Shown: positions 7,950-18,000, numbered from the stretch's first letter. The stretch: DNA of 39,568 nt from Clostridia bacterium (GCA_022361035.1 JAKSBP010000427.1:1-39568), one strand, 5' to 3'. Translations and numbers: made by a program. The notes: generated by a model from the letters alone, not told the origin.

Positions 7950-10247
7950 CTAGTCTTCCATTATTACTCTGTAGGCCCTTATTTCTTTTACTTTGTCATC
8001 ATCTAGAACAAGGTATACTTTATCACCCTCTTCTAAATCTGACAACCTACCTTTATCATCATTTACAAATACTTTAACGTTACTACTATAGTCATATATT
8101 TTTATTTTATTATGCTCCTTAATAGCTATTTGTCTTTGGTCTTTATAGAGTCTTGTTAATGTTCCAGTTATTGCACCATCATTGTAATTTCTGTCTACTT
8201 CAATCCATAGGACTTCATCATCATCCTCTAAGGTTATCACTTTAACTTCATCTCCAACTATTAAATCATCTACGTCTCCCTCTTTATCTTTAAATTTAAC
8301 CTTTACATCTGAATCTACTTCAAATTCAATAGTTTTTTTAATGCTGATAATAGAGAGTTTATCCCCATCTGTTTCTAAGAAAAGACCTTCATATACATCA
8401 TAATCTAATCTTCTATAGACCCTTATATACTCTACTTCTTCATCTTCATTAACCCTTACTTTAACCTTATCTCCTTCTCTTATATGCTCTAAACTTCCCT
8501 TTTTATTATTAAACTGTACTTCTATATCTGCATCTTCTGCTATATCAAATTCCATTTTCTTTCCATTTGATTTTATCTCTATTTCATCTTCATCTATTTC
8601 CTCTACTACTCCTGCATATTCCTTTCCTCCTAAATATCTATAGACCCTTATATATTCCACTTCTTCATCTTCATTAACCCTTATCTTAACCTTATCTCCT
8701 TCTCTTATATCATCTAGACTTCCCTTTTTATTGTTAAACTGTACTTCTATATCTTCATCTTCTATATCAAATTCCATTTTATTTCCATTTATTTTTATCT
8801 CTATTTCATCTTCATCTATTTCGTCTACTATGCCTGTATATTCCTTTCCACCTAGCTGTCTATAGACCCTTATATATTCTACTTCTTCATCTTCATTAAC
8901 CCTTATCTTAACCTTATCTCCTTCTCTTATATCTTCTAAGCTTCCCTTTTTATTGTTAAACTGTACTTCTATATCTGTATCTTCTATATCAAATTCCATT
9001 TTCTTTCCATTTACTTTTATCTCTATCTCATCTTCATCTATTTCGTCTACTACTCCTGTATATTCCTTTCCACCTAGCTGTCTATAAACCCTTATATGCT
9101 TTACTTCTTTATCTTCATTAACCCTTATTTTAACTTTATCTCCTTCTCTTATATCATCTAGATTTCCCTTTTTATTGTTAAACTGTACTTCCATATCTTC
9201 ATCTTCTATATCAAATTCCATTTTCTTTCCATTTGATTTTATCTCTATTTCATCATCATCTATTTCTTTTACTATCCCTACATAATCCCTAAAATCTTCT
9301 TCATATTCTTTAATTTCAATAAATATTACAACTTTTTTATCATTAAGCTGTATCTTGACTTTCATACCTACTTCTAGATCATATATAGATGTGTACTTAC
9401 CATCTTCTGTGTAAACTGGAGCATTCTTCAAAACTTTATATACTTTGTTTTTATTATTAACCTTTAAGGTAAGTCTATTATTATTAATCTTAACTATCTC
9501 TGCTAATTCTTCATTTTTATCAATATCGTTATCTACATTATCATCTAACCTCGAAATCAATACTGCCATCTCTGCCCTTGTAACAGACCTATTTGGCCTA
9601 AAGGTTCTATCGGGATAGCCTTTAATGATACCCTTTTTATCGGCAAGGTATACATAACCCACTGAACCAAGGGGTACAGCCCCTGCATCTATAAATCTAA
9701 GTTCCCTTTTCATATGTTTTTGTGCTTCCTTTTCATGACCTAAAGCTCTTATTATATACTTGGCAACTTCATGTCTTTTAGCAGGCTCCCTTAGATTCAT
9801 ATCTATAAGGTCTACTTCATCCAGTATACCCTTTTCCAAAGCAACTGCCACATATCCATAGGCCCAAACGTCAATTTTACTCTTATTTCTTAATTTTTTA
9901 GCTCCTCTTTTAATCTGATCTAAATTTCTATTTGCCAGGTCTTCATATCCCATAACTCTAAGTGCCATTATTATGGCTTCAAGCTTAGTTACAGCTCGCT
10001 TCGGGGCAAAGCATCCTTGGCCATCACCCTTTATAATACCCTTTATTGCCATCTTTTCTATATACTTCTCTGCCCAATCATAGCCAGCAATATCCTTAAA
10101 TATTTTGGCAATTCCCCTTGGTAAAGATTCATTTCTATAAAAAATATGGGATGTACTCTTATAGATATTACCCATGGCATAGGTATTTGTAATTGCTGCG
10201 GACATAACTAATAATACTACTAGCATTAGACTAACTATTCTCTTCAT
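7950..10247 (-). CDS. Surface-layer-homology (SLH) protein with acidic tandem repeats
   Basis: Exported cell-wall-associated protein of 765 residues. A signal peptide is clear (MKRIVSLMLVVLLVMSAA, cleavage probably after TYA). Three SLH domains follow at about residues 45-245 (FKDIAGYDWAEKYIEKM; DVWAYGYVAVALEKGIL; then GYPDRTFRPNRSVTRAEMA), which anchor to pyruvylated wall polymers. After a linker come four near-identical units of 74 residues, each a small beta-rich module with EIDEDEIEIKVNGKKMEFDI and DIREGDKVKIRVNEDEEV, flanked by diverged copies on both sides. The repeats are very acidic. No enzymatic motif is visible. A structural or adhesin role is likely. The upstream region shares a motif with the sigI promoter. 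Confidence 0.9.
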   Translation of the reverse strand: MKRIVSLMLVVLLVMSAAITNTYAMGNIYKSTSHIFYRNESLPRGIAKIFKDIAGYDWAEKYIEKMAIKGIIKGDGQGCFAPKRAVTKLEAIIMALRVMGYEDLANRNLDQIKRGAKKLRNKSKIDVWAYGYVAVALEKGILDEVDLIDMNLREPAKRHEVAKYIIRALGHEKEAQKHMKRELRFIDAGAVPLGSVGYVYLADKKGIIKGYPDRTFRPNRSVTRAEMAVLISRLDDNVDNDIDKNEELAEIVKINNNRLTLKVNNKNKVYKVLKNAPVYTEDGKYTSIYDLEVGMKVKIQLNDKKVVIFIEIKEYEEDFRDYVGIVKEIDDDEIEIKSNGKKMEFDIEDEDMEVQFNNKKGNLDDIREGDKVKIRVNEDKEVKHIRVYRQLGGKEYTGVVDEIDEDEIEIKVNGKKMEFDIEDTDIEVQFNNKKGSLEDIREGDKVKIRVNEDEEVEYIRVYRQLGGKEYTGIVDEIDEDEIEIKINGNKMEFDIEDEDIEVQFNNKKGSLDDIREGDKVKIRVNEDEEVEYIRVYRYLGGKEYAGVVEEIDEDEIEIKSNGKKMEFDIAEDADIEVQFNNKKGSLEHIREGDKVKVRVNEDEEVEYIRVYRRLDYDVYEGLFLETDGDKLSIISIKKTIEFEVDSDVKVKFKDKEGDVDDLIVGDEVKVITLEDDDEVLWIEVDRNYNDGAITGTLTRLYKDQRQIAIKEHNKIKIYDYSSNVKVFVNDDKGRLSDLEEGDKVYLVLDDDKVKEIRAYRVIMED
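8389..9280 (-). repeat. Four in-frame 222-bp tandem repeats within the SLH gene
   Basis: The string TATTCCTTTCC recurs near 8617, 8839 and 9061 at an exact 222-base period, and the next unit boundary is near 9277. Each unit codes 74 residues; the unit nearest the C terminus has one extra codon (AEDAD in place of EDED). The high identity between units suggests recent duplication and possible copy-number variation between strains. Confidence 0.9.
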
Positions 10248-10280
10248 TGTTATCCTCCTTTATTTATTTTCATTATAGAT

Positions 10281-10305
10281 TACGATTGATTTAAATATTT
10301 TAGGG
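10281..10305 (-). promoter_or_regulatory. Candidate SigI-type promoter of the SLH gene
   Basis: Minus strand: CCCTAAAA (10298-10305), 13 bases, CGTA (10281-10284), then ATCTATAATG. It matches the sequence before sigI in both boxes and in exact spacing, and lies about 35 bases upstream of the start codon. ATCTATAATG also holds a TATAAT, so a sigmaA -10 cannot be excluded, but no TTGACA-like -35 lies at the right distance. Confidence 0.55.
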
Positions 10306-10471
10306 CCCTTATTTGAAATTTATTAAAATCACAAAAAAACATTCCTATTGTAAATAATTTGTAATTCAAGGTTAATATCGTCAAGGATTACAGAAATCTT
10401 TAGTTTGTCTTTTATATGAATTATTTAGCAATAAATGAAGATACTAGTTCTATAGAGAGGAAGGAAGGGAT

Positions 10472-11569
10472 ATGAATCAAAGTTTATCTAATAAGGAGAT
10501 AGCCTTTATTCTCTTTGGTTTTATCGTAGGATACGGATTAATGGGATTACCAAAGAGTACTGCTGAAAAAGCTGGTTCTGGGGCTTGGTTTGTACTATTG
10601 CTCTCAACCCTGCTTGCTGTTATTTTTACTTATATAATTGTATATCTAGGGTATATTCATGAAAATAAAACTATTTATGAATACAGTGAGATGTTAGTAG
10701 GCAAGTTTTTAACTTCAATATTTATTACTATATATATAGTTGAATTTTTCGCATTTTTTACTATGATAGTTAGGGGCAGCTGTGAAATAATTAGACTTAC
10801 TATCCTTCTCAAGACACCTCTATGGGCTCTATGCTTAACCTTTTTTTTAGTTGTTTACTTCGCCATAGTTAAAAAGCTTAAGGTTATAGCAAGACTTTGT
10901 GAATTGTACGGTATTATCATTTCCATTGTTTACTTCATAATACTTTTTCTTGTCTCTACCCAGGGAAAGTTATTAAATATAAGACCCTTATTTGAGTCAG
11001 AAAACATTGTGACCTATTTAAAGAGTTCATTATTAACTATCCTACCCTTCATGGGCATGGAAGTAATTACGATAATACCTTTGAGTAGGAAGAAAAATGG
11101 TAAAAAAGTTTTTAAATATGCAACCTTTATGATTTTATTCATAGGATTTCTATATATTATTGCAGTAGAATCCTCTATATCGGTTATGGGGGTTGAAAGT
11201 ATCGTCCATTTTAAAGATTCTCTATTGGCTACGGTAAGAAGGGTAGATATTCGGTGGCTTCAATTTCTTAGAAGACTTGATGGGGTACTTTTAATAGTAT
11301 GGATAATGTCAGTATATTGTACCGTAGCTGTGGTTGGATATGGTATAGTTTTCCTTATTATGAAGCTATTTAAAAATGCCAATTTTAATGTGGTAACTTT
11401 TATACTAATTGTTCTATCCTTTATAGTCTCTCTACTACCTCAAACCTTTGATCAATTGGAACAAATATTAACTTATACAAGCTATATGGGAGTTTTGACT
11501 GTGGTTATAATTCCAGTAATATTATTAATAGTTACGAAGGTGAAAAAATATGATGAAAAAGTTAAGTAA
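10472..11569 (+). CDS. Spore germinant receptor B subunit (GerAB family permease-like)
   Basis: Inner-membrane subunit of a GerA-type germinant receptor, of the amino acid/polyamine transporter superfamily, thought to bind the germinant. The 365-residue protein has about ten hydrophobic segments. The N terminus (LSNKEIAFILFGFIVGYGLM then GLPKSTAEKAGSGAW) is characteristic of GerAB proteins. ATG is preceded by AGGAAGGAAGGG. It is the first gene of a B-C-A operon and overlaps the next by 20 bases. The B-first order differs from the A-B-C order of Bacillus gerA. Forespore (sigmaG) expression is expected from the family; I did not find a convincing sigmaG promoter. Confidence 0.9.
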   Translation: MNQSLSNKEIAFILFGFIVGYGLMGLPKSTAEKAGSGAWFVLLLSTLLAVIFTYIIVYLGYIHENKTIYEYSEMLVGKFLTSIFITIYIVEFFAFFTMIVRGSCEIIRLTILLKTPLWALCLTFFLVVYFAIVKKLKVIARLCELYGIIISIVYFIILFLVSTQGKLLNIRPLFESENIVTYLKSSLLTILPFMGMEVITIIPLSRKKNGKKVFKYATFMILFIGFLYIIAVESSISVMGVESIVHFKDSLLATVRRVDIRWLQFLRRLDGVLLIVWIMSVYCTVAVVGYGIVFLIMKLFKNANFNVVTFILIVLSFIVSLLPQTFDQLEQILTYTSYMGVLTVVIIPVILLIVTKVKKYDEKVK

Positions 11570-12680
11570 GCTCTTAATATTATGCATATTGCTGATTCTA
11601 CCGGGCTGTTGGGACTATCGGGATATCAACGAAAGGTCCATTGTCCTTTCCGTTGGGGTGGACACTTTAGGCGATCAAGTAGAGTTTACTGGAGAAATAG
11701 CAAAGCTTAGATCCAGGGCGGGAGAGGATATGAATCAAAATCTAGCAGAGGGTACTTACTACATGGAAGCCTATGGAAAAGATTTTGAAGAAGTGAGAAT
11801 ACATTATGATGCAACATTTCCCTATCCAATTTTTTTAGGTGCAACACAGAGTGTTATCTTTGGGGAAAATTTTGCAAAACAAGGTATTGAACCATATTTG
11901 AATAGAATAAATAAATTTTACGATTATAGAAAAACCCTTATTACTATAGTAAGTCAGGTCCCCCCTAGAGAACTATATAAGATCAATCAAGAAAAGGAAA
12001 CCTCCGTAGGCCTGCTAGTTGAAAAGATTGTGGATAACTTAAAGAGAAATAAGATGACCGTATACTCCAGTTTTGATGAGTTACTCTCTCTTATACAATT
12101 GGATGGAGTAGGTTATCTCCTCCCCTATGTAGGACTTAAAAACGATGATATAGCTTATTTAGGCCTTGCAGTGATGAAGGACTCAAAGTTAGTGAGTATT
12201 ATTGATTATGAGGAGACCGATGGCTTAATATATGCTTTAGCTGAAAAACCTGTATTAACTGAAAGTCTTTTTTCCTCTGAGGATAAAGAAAATAAAGCCT
12301 CCCTTCGAACAGCGGTAAAGAGGCGAAGGGTCAAAACAGAGTATAGGGATGAAAAGGTTGTATTCAATATGGATTTACTTGTGAATGGAGAATTACGATA
12401 TCAATATTTTTTAAGGCCAATACCTGAAGAGGAAGAAAAATATTTGGAGAATTTAATATGTCAAAAGATTAAAAAAGATATAACTAATATCTTTGAAAGG
12501 TCTCAGAAAGAGTTTAAATGCGATATTTTTCAATTTGCTAAACATTTTAGGGCTGAGCACCCTGAAATCTACAGAAAGCTAAACTGGGAAGAAGCCTATA
12601 TGACAGCCGAGCTCAATGTTAATGTTGAAGCAGAAATTATTAATCTAGGTTTAACTGACCCTAATGTCGATAAAAAATAA
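11550..12680 (+). CDS. Spore germinant receptor C subunit (Ger(x)C lipoprotein)
   Basis: Lipoprotein subunit of the germinant receptor, anchored on the outer face of the spore inner membrane. The signal peptide ends in a lipobox with Cys20 (LILPGC) followed by WDYRDINERS, the hallmark of GerAC proteins. The length, 376 residues, is usual. The start has two adjacent ATG codons; GAAGGTG lies a suitable distance upstream. It overlaps the B gene by 20 bases and is followed 14 bases later by the A gene, so all three are one transcript. Confidence 0.92.
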   Translation: MMKKLSKLLILCILLILPGCWDYRDINERSIVLSVGVDTLGDQVEFTGEIAKLRSRAGEDMNQNLAEGTYYMEAYGKDFEEVRIHYDATFPYPIFLGATQSVIFGENFAKQGIEPYLNRINKFYDYRKTLITIVSQVPPRELYKINQEKETSVGLLVEKIVDNLKRNKMTVYSSFDELLSLIQLDGVGYLLPYVGLKNDDIAYLGLAVMKDSKLVSIIDYEETDGLIYALAEKPVLTESLFSSEDKENKASLRTAVKRRRVKTEYRDEKVVFNMDLLVNGELRYQYFLRPIPEEEEKYLENLICQKIKKDITNIFERSQKEFKCDIFQFAKHFRAEHPEIYRKLNWEEAYMTAELNVNVEAEIINLGLTDPNVDKK

Positions 12681-12694
12681 TAGAGGGTTGACTT

Positions 12695-14134
12695 ATGAAA
12701 AAATTTCAAAAACCAAATAAACTAACTAATAAAATCGAAGAAATAGAAAAGCTGAATTTTGGTGTGCACATAAGAAAGCTTACTGTGGATAAAACAGATA
12801 TCTATTTACTATTTATCCTACACGTTATAAATAGGGATAGATTTTCCAGGGATATTATAGAGCCTATTTTAAGATGGGAAAACGATGGAGCTTTAACCAT
12901 AGATAAATTAGCCGATTCTATTATATATATGGATGATATCTCAATAGATGAGGATGAAAACAATATAATCGACTATGTCTTAAATGGAAGCTCTGTTATT
13001 ATTATTCCCTCTGAGGAAAAATATCTAATTGCCAATACTAAGAAAATAGAAAAAAGGCAATCGGACTCTCCAGAGATTGAAAATACATTGAGGGGTCCCA
13101 AGGATGGTTTTACTGAAAATTTCTATGGAAATTTATCATTAATACGCTATAGGGTAAAGGATGTAAATCTTAGAATTGAAAGGATGCAAATTGGCAAAAG
13201 AAGCAGGACTAATGTAGCCATAATCTATATTAATGATGTGGCAAATCCAAAGTTTGTTAAAGAGGTAAGAAAAAGGCTAGAGAACATTAGTGTAGATGGA
13301 ATTATTGAGTCTGGATATATTCAAAAATTTCTACTTAATAATGCCTACGACCTCTTTCCCCAGTCTGGTATTATTTCAAGGTCTGATAAGGCAAGTGCCG
13401 CTATTTTAGAAGGAAAAGTTTGTATACTTGTAGAGGGGAGCAACCTTGTCCTATGTATCCCAAAAACTTTTGTGGAGTTTTTTGATTCCGCCGATGATCA
13501 TTATGATAACATATACTTGGGGATGTTTTCGAAGCTACTTAGAATATTATGCTTTATGATTGCATTAACTCTATCCTCTCTATATGTGGCTATAGTTGCT
13601 TTTCATTCCGATATTCTACCGGAACAGTATATACTAGCCCTGGCTTCCTTTAGGGCATCGGTTCCCTTTAATGCCTTATTAGAGGCTCTCTTGATGGAGG
13701 GTATGGTGGAAATCCTCAGGGAGGCCAGTATACGCCTTCCTAAGCAAATCGGTCCAGCCATAGGTATTGTTGGCACTATTGTTATTGGCCAAGCTGCAGT
13801 TGCTGCAGGACTTGTAAGTCCCCTTATGGTTATAATTGCATCATTATCTACTATGTGTTCATTTGTAGCACCAGATTATACCATAATGAATCCCATACGT
13901 ATATTAAAGTTTTTATTGATTTTCATAACAGGTATATTAGGTCTATTTGGTTTCGTCATGGGCATGACTCTTATAACTATAAACATAATTTCCCATAATA
14001 GTTTAGGTGTTGCGTATATGACTCCTATAGCACCTTTAAATCTTAGGGATTTCCTAAACTATTTCCTAAGTGATAGAAATGTAACTAAGGAAAGACCTGA
14101 ATTTTTAAATACTCTGGATAAAAAAAGGCAGTAA
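12695..14134 (+). CDS. Spore germinant receptor A subunit (GerAA/GerKA family)
   Basis: Membrane subunit of the germinant receptor; GerAA proteins form oligomeric channels that release ions on germinant binding. The 479-residue protein has a soluble N-terminal half (about 1-275) and a C-terminal membrane half with four to five hydrophobic segments, including the family blocks PFNALLEALLMEGMVEILRE and RLPKQIGPAIGIVGTIVIGQ. It is intact at full length. The start ATG has AGAGGG upstream. It ends the operon and its terminator has been interrupted by a repeat element (14163-14315). Confidence 0.93.
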   Translation: MKKFQKPNKLTNKIEEIEKLNFGVHIRKLTVDKTDIYLLFILHVINRDRFSRDIIEPILRWENDGALTIDKLADSIIYMDDISIDEDENNIIDYVLNGSSVIIIPSEEKYLIANTKKIEKRQSDSPEIENTLRGPKDGFTENFYGNLSLIRYRVKDVNLRIERMQIGKRSRTNVAIIYINDVANPKFVKEVRKRLENISVDGIIESGYIQKFLLNNAYDLFPQSGIISRSDKASAAILEGKVCILVEGSNLVLCIPKTFVEFFDSADDHYDNIYLGMFSKLLRILCFMIALTLSSLYVAIVAFHSDILPEQYILALASFRASVPFNALLEALLMEGMVEILREASIRLPKQIGPAIGIVGTIVIGQAAVAAGLVSPLMVIIASLSTMCSFVAPDYTIMNPIRILKFLLIFITGILGLFGFVMGMTLITINIISHNSLGVAYMTPIAPLNLRDFLNYFLSDRNVTKERPEFLNTLDKKRQ

Positions 14135-14138
14135 AAAA

Positions 14139-14162
14139 AGCATCATATTGCAATATGATGCT
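14139..14162 (+). terminator. Terminator hairpin of the ger operon, left duplicate
   Basis: A 24-bp perfect palindrome AGCATCATATTG / CAATATGATGCT begins 5 bases after the GerAA stop codon. It has no T-run of its own, because the inserted element follows directly. An identical 24-bp copy at 14316-14339 keeps the T-run. Confidence 0.85.
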
Positions 14163-14315
14163 TGAGGCTGTTAACAAACTCCCAATTTCTGCGTTACTGC
14201 TAAAATCTCCGGTGCTCACTTGCGGTGGAGCAAGCTCCGCTCCTCAATTTCAGCGTGCCTTGAACTTGGAAGTTTGTTAAAGCCTATCATCTTGTTAACT
14301 TTGTTAACAATCTGA
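14163..14315. mobile_element. Terminator-inserted palindromic mini-element A
   Basis: A 153-bp non-coding element lies between two exact 24-bp copies of the ger terminator hairpin. Its ends are TGAGGCTGTTAACAAA and, inverted, TCAGATTGTTAACAAA (13 of 16 matching). The interior forms a long imperfect hairpin (AACTCCCAATTTCTGCG arm against AACTTCCAAGTTCAAGGC) with a GC-rich core, GGAGCAAGCTCC. The sequence is about 85-90% like the element at 29709-29859, in the opposite orientation. There is no transposase, so any movement must be in trans. Confidence 0.85.
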
Positions 14316-14350
14316 AGCATCATATTGCAATATGATGCTTTTTATTTTTT
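14316..14350 (+). terminator. Terminator hairpin of the ger operon, right duplicate with T-run
   Basis: The second exact copy of the 24-bp palindrome (14316-14339) is followed by TTTTTATTTTTTT. This is presumably the original functional terminator arrangement; the left copy is the duplicate. Confidence 0.85.
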
Positions 14351-14432
14351 TACTCCTTAAAAATCATTTTAATTATGGCCACCTGAAAATGTGAAGAACC
14401 TATTGGAATTTCTATAAACTGTTCATGCAGCT

Positions 14433-14663
14433 CTATATTTTACAGCCAGCACAACAGTTACCTGGTTCTTCACCACAGGCAAGCTCTTTTCTATTTGAAC
14501 TAGAACCTGTATTGGGACAGCCACCAATACCAAAGGTAGAGAATGCTTTTTTTACATTCTTACTCCCACATTTTGGACATTCCTCAATTCCATCATGGGA
14601 AATTTTTACAAGTTTTTCAAATCTACTGCCGCAATCAATACATCCATATTCGTAGATTGGCAT
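14433..14663 (-). CDS. FmdB/YhgI-type small zinc-ribbon protein
   Basis: A 76-residue protein beginning MPIYEYGCIDCG, the signature of the FmdB family zinc ribbon. Two zinc-binding CxxC pairs are seen (CIDCG and CPKCG), and the tail has further cysteines. The function of the family is not settled; it is often called a putative regulatory protein. The ATG start is chosen because GGGAGGTGAG lies just upstream; an upstream in-frame TTG would overlap that site. It is monocistronic. Confidence 0.88.
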   Translation of the reverse strand: MPIYEYGCIDCGSRFEKLVKISHDGIEECPKCGSKNVKKAFSTFGIGGCPNTGSSSNRKELACGEEPGNCCAGCKI

Positions 14664-14789
14664 ATTCTCACCTCCCAAGAAACATTATATATGCCAGACA
14701 AGCATATTTCAATATCAGCATGTTATTTTCTAAGATTGGCTATTCTTCCTCGATATATCTTCCCTGTGAAATAACAAGTCTTAAGTCCT

Positions 14790-14849
14790 ATGTCTAATTA
14801 GTTCTACAGTTCCTTACAATTTCTAAACAAAAATACTATAATTAGACAT
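14790..14849. promoter_or_regulatory. 11-bp inverted repeat upstream of the zinc-ribbon gene
   Basis: ATGTCTAATTA (14790-14800) and TAATTAGACAT (14839-14849) are perfect inverted repeats 38 bases apart, 125-185 bases before the zinc-ribbon start. The spacing suits a looped operator or an RNA hairpin in its leader; there is a TATAGT on the minus strand inside the distal arm. The regulator is unknown. The rest of 14664-14930 shows nothing else. Confidence 0.35.
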
Positions 14850-14933
14850 GCCCATAAATAATATGTAATGTATTTTTCATTACAGCCTTCTCCTTTAAAT
14901 TTTAAATAAATTTAATTCTCCCTTATTCCATAA

Positions 14934-14982
14934 CCTAAAGAGGCCGAAAAGTAGTTTTACTACCCGGCTTCTTTAGGTTTTT
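14934..14982 (+). terminator. Hairpin with T-run on the plus strand
   Basis: CCTAAAG and CTTTAGG close an interrupted stem (also GCCG with CGGC and AGTAG with CTACT), followed by TTTTTG on the plus strand. There is no plus-strand gene just upstream, so it either stops read-through toward the oxidoreductase gene or marks the end of an unseen transcript. Confidence 0.5.
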
Positions 14983-14983
14983 G

Positions 14984-15014
14984 AACAAAAAACACAAGGG
15001 CTTAAAGCCCTTGT
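14984..15014 (-). terminator. Intrinsic terminator of the pyruvate:ferredoxin oxidoreductase gene
   Basis: ACAAGGGC and GCCCTTGT pair around a short loop, directly past the stop codon, with GTTTTTTG following on the minus strand. Confidence 0.88.
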
Positions 15015-15017
15015 ATT

Positions 15018-18000
15018 TTAATATTCTATTTCAGACATAATCTTATAGGTCTTGAATCTATCCTTTGCATCTTCTTCAGCTTCTTTGAAAAGGGTAGCTG
15101 CAATTTCTGGGAATTCATTTTCAAGGGTCGTATACCTTACTTCACCTTTTAAGAACTCTTGGAAATCACCCTTTGGTTCTTTAGAATCTAGTATAAATGG
15201 ATTCTTTCCTTCAGCCTTTCTTCTTGGGTCAAATCTCCATAGGTGCCAGTATCCTGAATCAACTGCAAGTTTAGTTCTATCTTGAGTCTTGCCCATACCA
15301 GATTTAATACCATGGGCTATACATGGAGAGTAGCAAATTAGCAATGATGGTCCCTTATAGCTTTCAGCTTCCACTAAGGCCTTCATAAACTGATTATTGT
15401 CTGCTCCCATACCAGTTTGACCTACGTATACGTAACCGTATTGAGCAGCTATCATTCCAAGATCCTTTTTCTTAATTCTCATACCAGCAGCAGCAAACTT
15501 AGCTGTAGCCGCTATCGGAGTAGCCTTTGAAGCCTGACCACCTGTATTTGAGTAAACTTCTGTATCGAATACAAGGATGTTTACGTCTTCTCCAGATGCG
15601 ATAACATGGTCTAATCCACCGTAACCAATATCATAGGCCCATCCATCTCCACCAACAATCCAAACTGATTTCTTTACTAGGTAATCTCTCTTTTCCATAA
15701 TTTCATCTACTATTTCCTTAGCTTTTCCACTAAAGCTATTTCCTTCAATAGCAGTAATTACATCGGATGCAGTAGCCCTGGAAGCTTCTCCATCATCTAT
15801 AGTTTGAATCCAGCCCTTAAATGCATCCTTTACCTTATCTGAAATATCAAGGTCTAGGGCTTCTTCCATAAGTAACTGTATCTTTTCTCTAATTTTATTA
15901 GAAGCTAGTGCCATACCATAACCGTATTCTGCGTTGTCTTCAAATAGGGAGTTAGCCCAAGCTGGCCCTTTACCCTCTGCATTCTTAGTATATGGAGTAG
16001 ATGGTGCCGACCCACCCCAGATTGAAGAACAACCTGTAGCATTGGCTATTACCATTCTATCACCATATAATTGAGTAACGGCCTTCATATATGGAGTCTC
16101 TCCACAACCAGCACAAGCTCCTGAAAACTCGAATAATGGCTGAGCAAACTGACTTCCTTTTACAGTAGTTTTAGACATAAGGTCATCTTTATAGGTTACG
16201 TTACTAGCTGCATAATCCCAGTTAGTAATTTCGTGCTCTTGAGTTCCAAGAAGCTTCATAACTAAAGCTTTACCCTTTGGAGCTGGACAAATATCTTCAC
16301 AGTTTCCACATCCTGTACAATCTAGGGGAGAAACTTGGATTCTATACTCAAGCCCATCCATGCCTTTACCTATAGCCTTCTTACTAGTGAAGGACTTAGG
16401 AGCATTTGCTCTCTCAGCTTCATTTACTAAGAATGGTCTTATAGCCGCATGAGGACATACATATGCACATTTGTTACATTGGATACAGGTATCCATTTGC
16501 CATTCCGGTACGCTTACTGCAATACCCCTCTTTTCATAGGCAGCGGAGCCAGCTTCAAATGTACCATCTTCAGCTCCCACAAAGGTAGAAACAGCAAGGT
16601 AATCACCTTTTTGAGCATTTATAGGTCTTAAAATATCCTTGATGAAACCTGGTTCTTCAATTGTAGCAGCAGCTTCTTCTGTCATTGGACCACCCCAAGA
16701 AGCTGGAACCTCTATCTTTATTAGGGCTTCTCTACCCTTATCAACTGCTTCATTGTTCATGTTAACGATTTTTTCACCTTTTTTACCGTAGGACTCGAAA
16801 ATGGCACCCTTTAAATATTCCATAGCCTTATCAACTGGAATAACATCAGCTAGAGTAAAGAAGGCCGATTGCATTACCATATTGATTCTGTTACCTAATC
16901 CTATGTCAGAAGCTATATCATAGGCATTTACGGTATAGAATTTAATATCATTGTCTGCAATATACTTTTTAAGCTCAGCTGGAAGTCTGTTTTCTACTTC
17001 CTTAGCATCCCATTGAGTATTAAGAACAAAGGTTCCACCTTTTCTAAGCCCCTTTAATAGGTCATATTTATCAACGTAGGATTGGTTATGGCATGCTATA
17101 TAGTCAGCCTCATCTACAAGATAAGTGGATCTGATTGGCTTTTCACCAAATCTTAAATGAGATACAGTAACTCCACCGGATTTCTTAGAGTCATAGGAAA
17201 AGTAGCCTTGAGCATAAAGGTCAGTCTTGTCACCGATTATCTTGATAGCACTCTTATTAGCACCAACCGTTCCATCTGAACCTAGTCCCCAGAACTTACA
17301 TCTTACAGTTCCCTTTGGCTCAGTTACTATACTTTCTTCTATTTCTAATGATGTATGGGTAACATCATCATTGATACCTATTGTAAATCCGTTCTTTGGT
17401 TTATCCTTCTTAAGCTCATCAAATACTCTCTTAATTTGAGAAGGAGTAGTGTCTTTTGAACCAAGACCATATCTACCTCCTACAACCAGGGGAGCGTTTT
17501 CCTTGCCATAAAATAAAGTACATACATCTTGATATAAGGGCTCTCCTAATGAACCAGGTTCCTTAGTTCTATCAAGTACGGCTATCTTTTTAACTGTACT
17601 CGGCAATACATCAAAGAAGTATTTTTCACAGAATGGTCTATATAGACGAACTTTGATTAAACCTATCTTTTCACCCTTAGCTAAAAGATAATCAATAGTT
17701 TCTTCAGTGGTTTCTATAACAGAACCCATGGCAACGATTATATTTTCTGCATCTTTAGCACCATAGTAGCTGAATGGCTTATATTCCCTACCAGTAATCT
17801 TGCTTATTTCAGCCATGTAACTGTTCACTACATCGGGAACCACTTGATAAAACTTATTTGAAGCTTCTTTAGCTTGAAAGAAAATATCTGGATTTTGGGC
17901 AGTACCTCTAGTAACAGGGTGCTCAGGACTTAAGGAATTCTTTCTAAATGCTTTGATAGCATCCCAATCAGCTAACCTAGCAAACTCATCATATTCAATG

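Noticed and set aside
8389..9280. CRISPR-like periodic repeat
   Set aside because: The 222-base period is in frame and codes repeated protein modules; there are no spacers.
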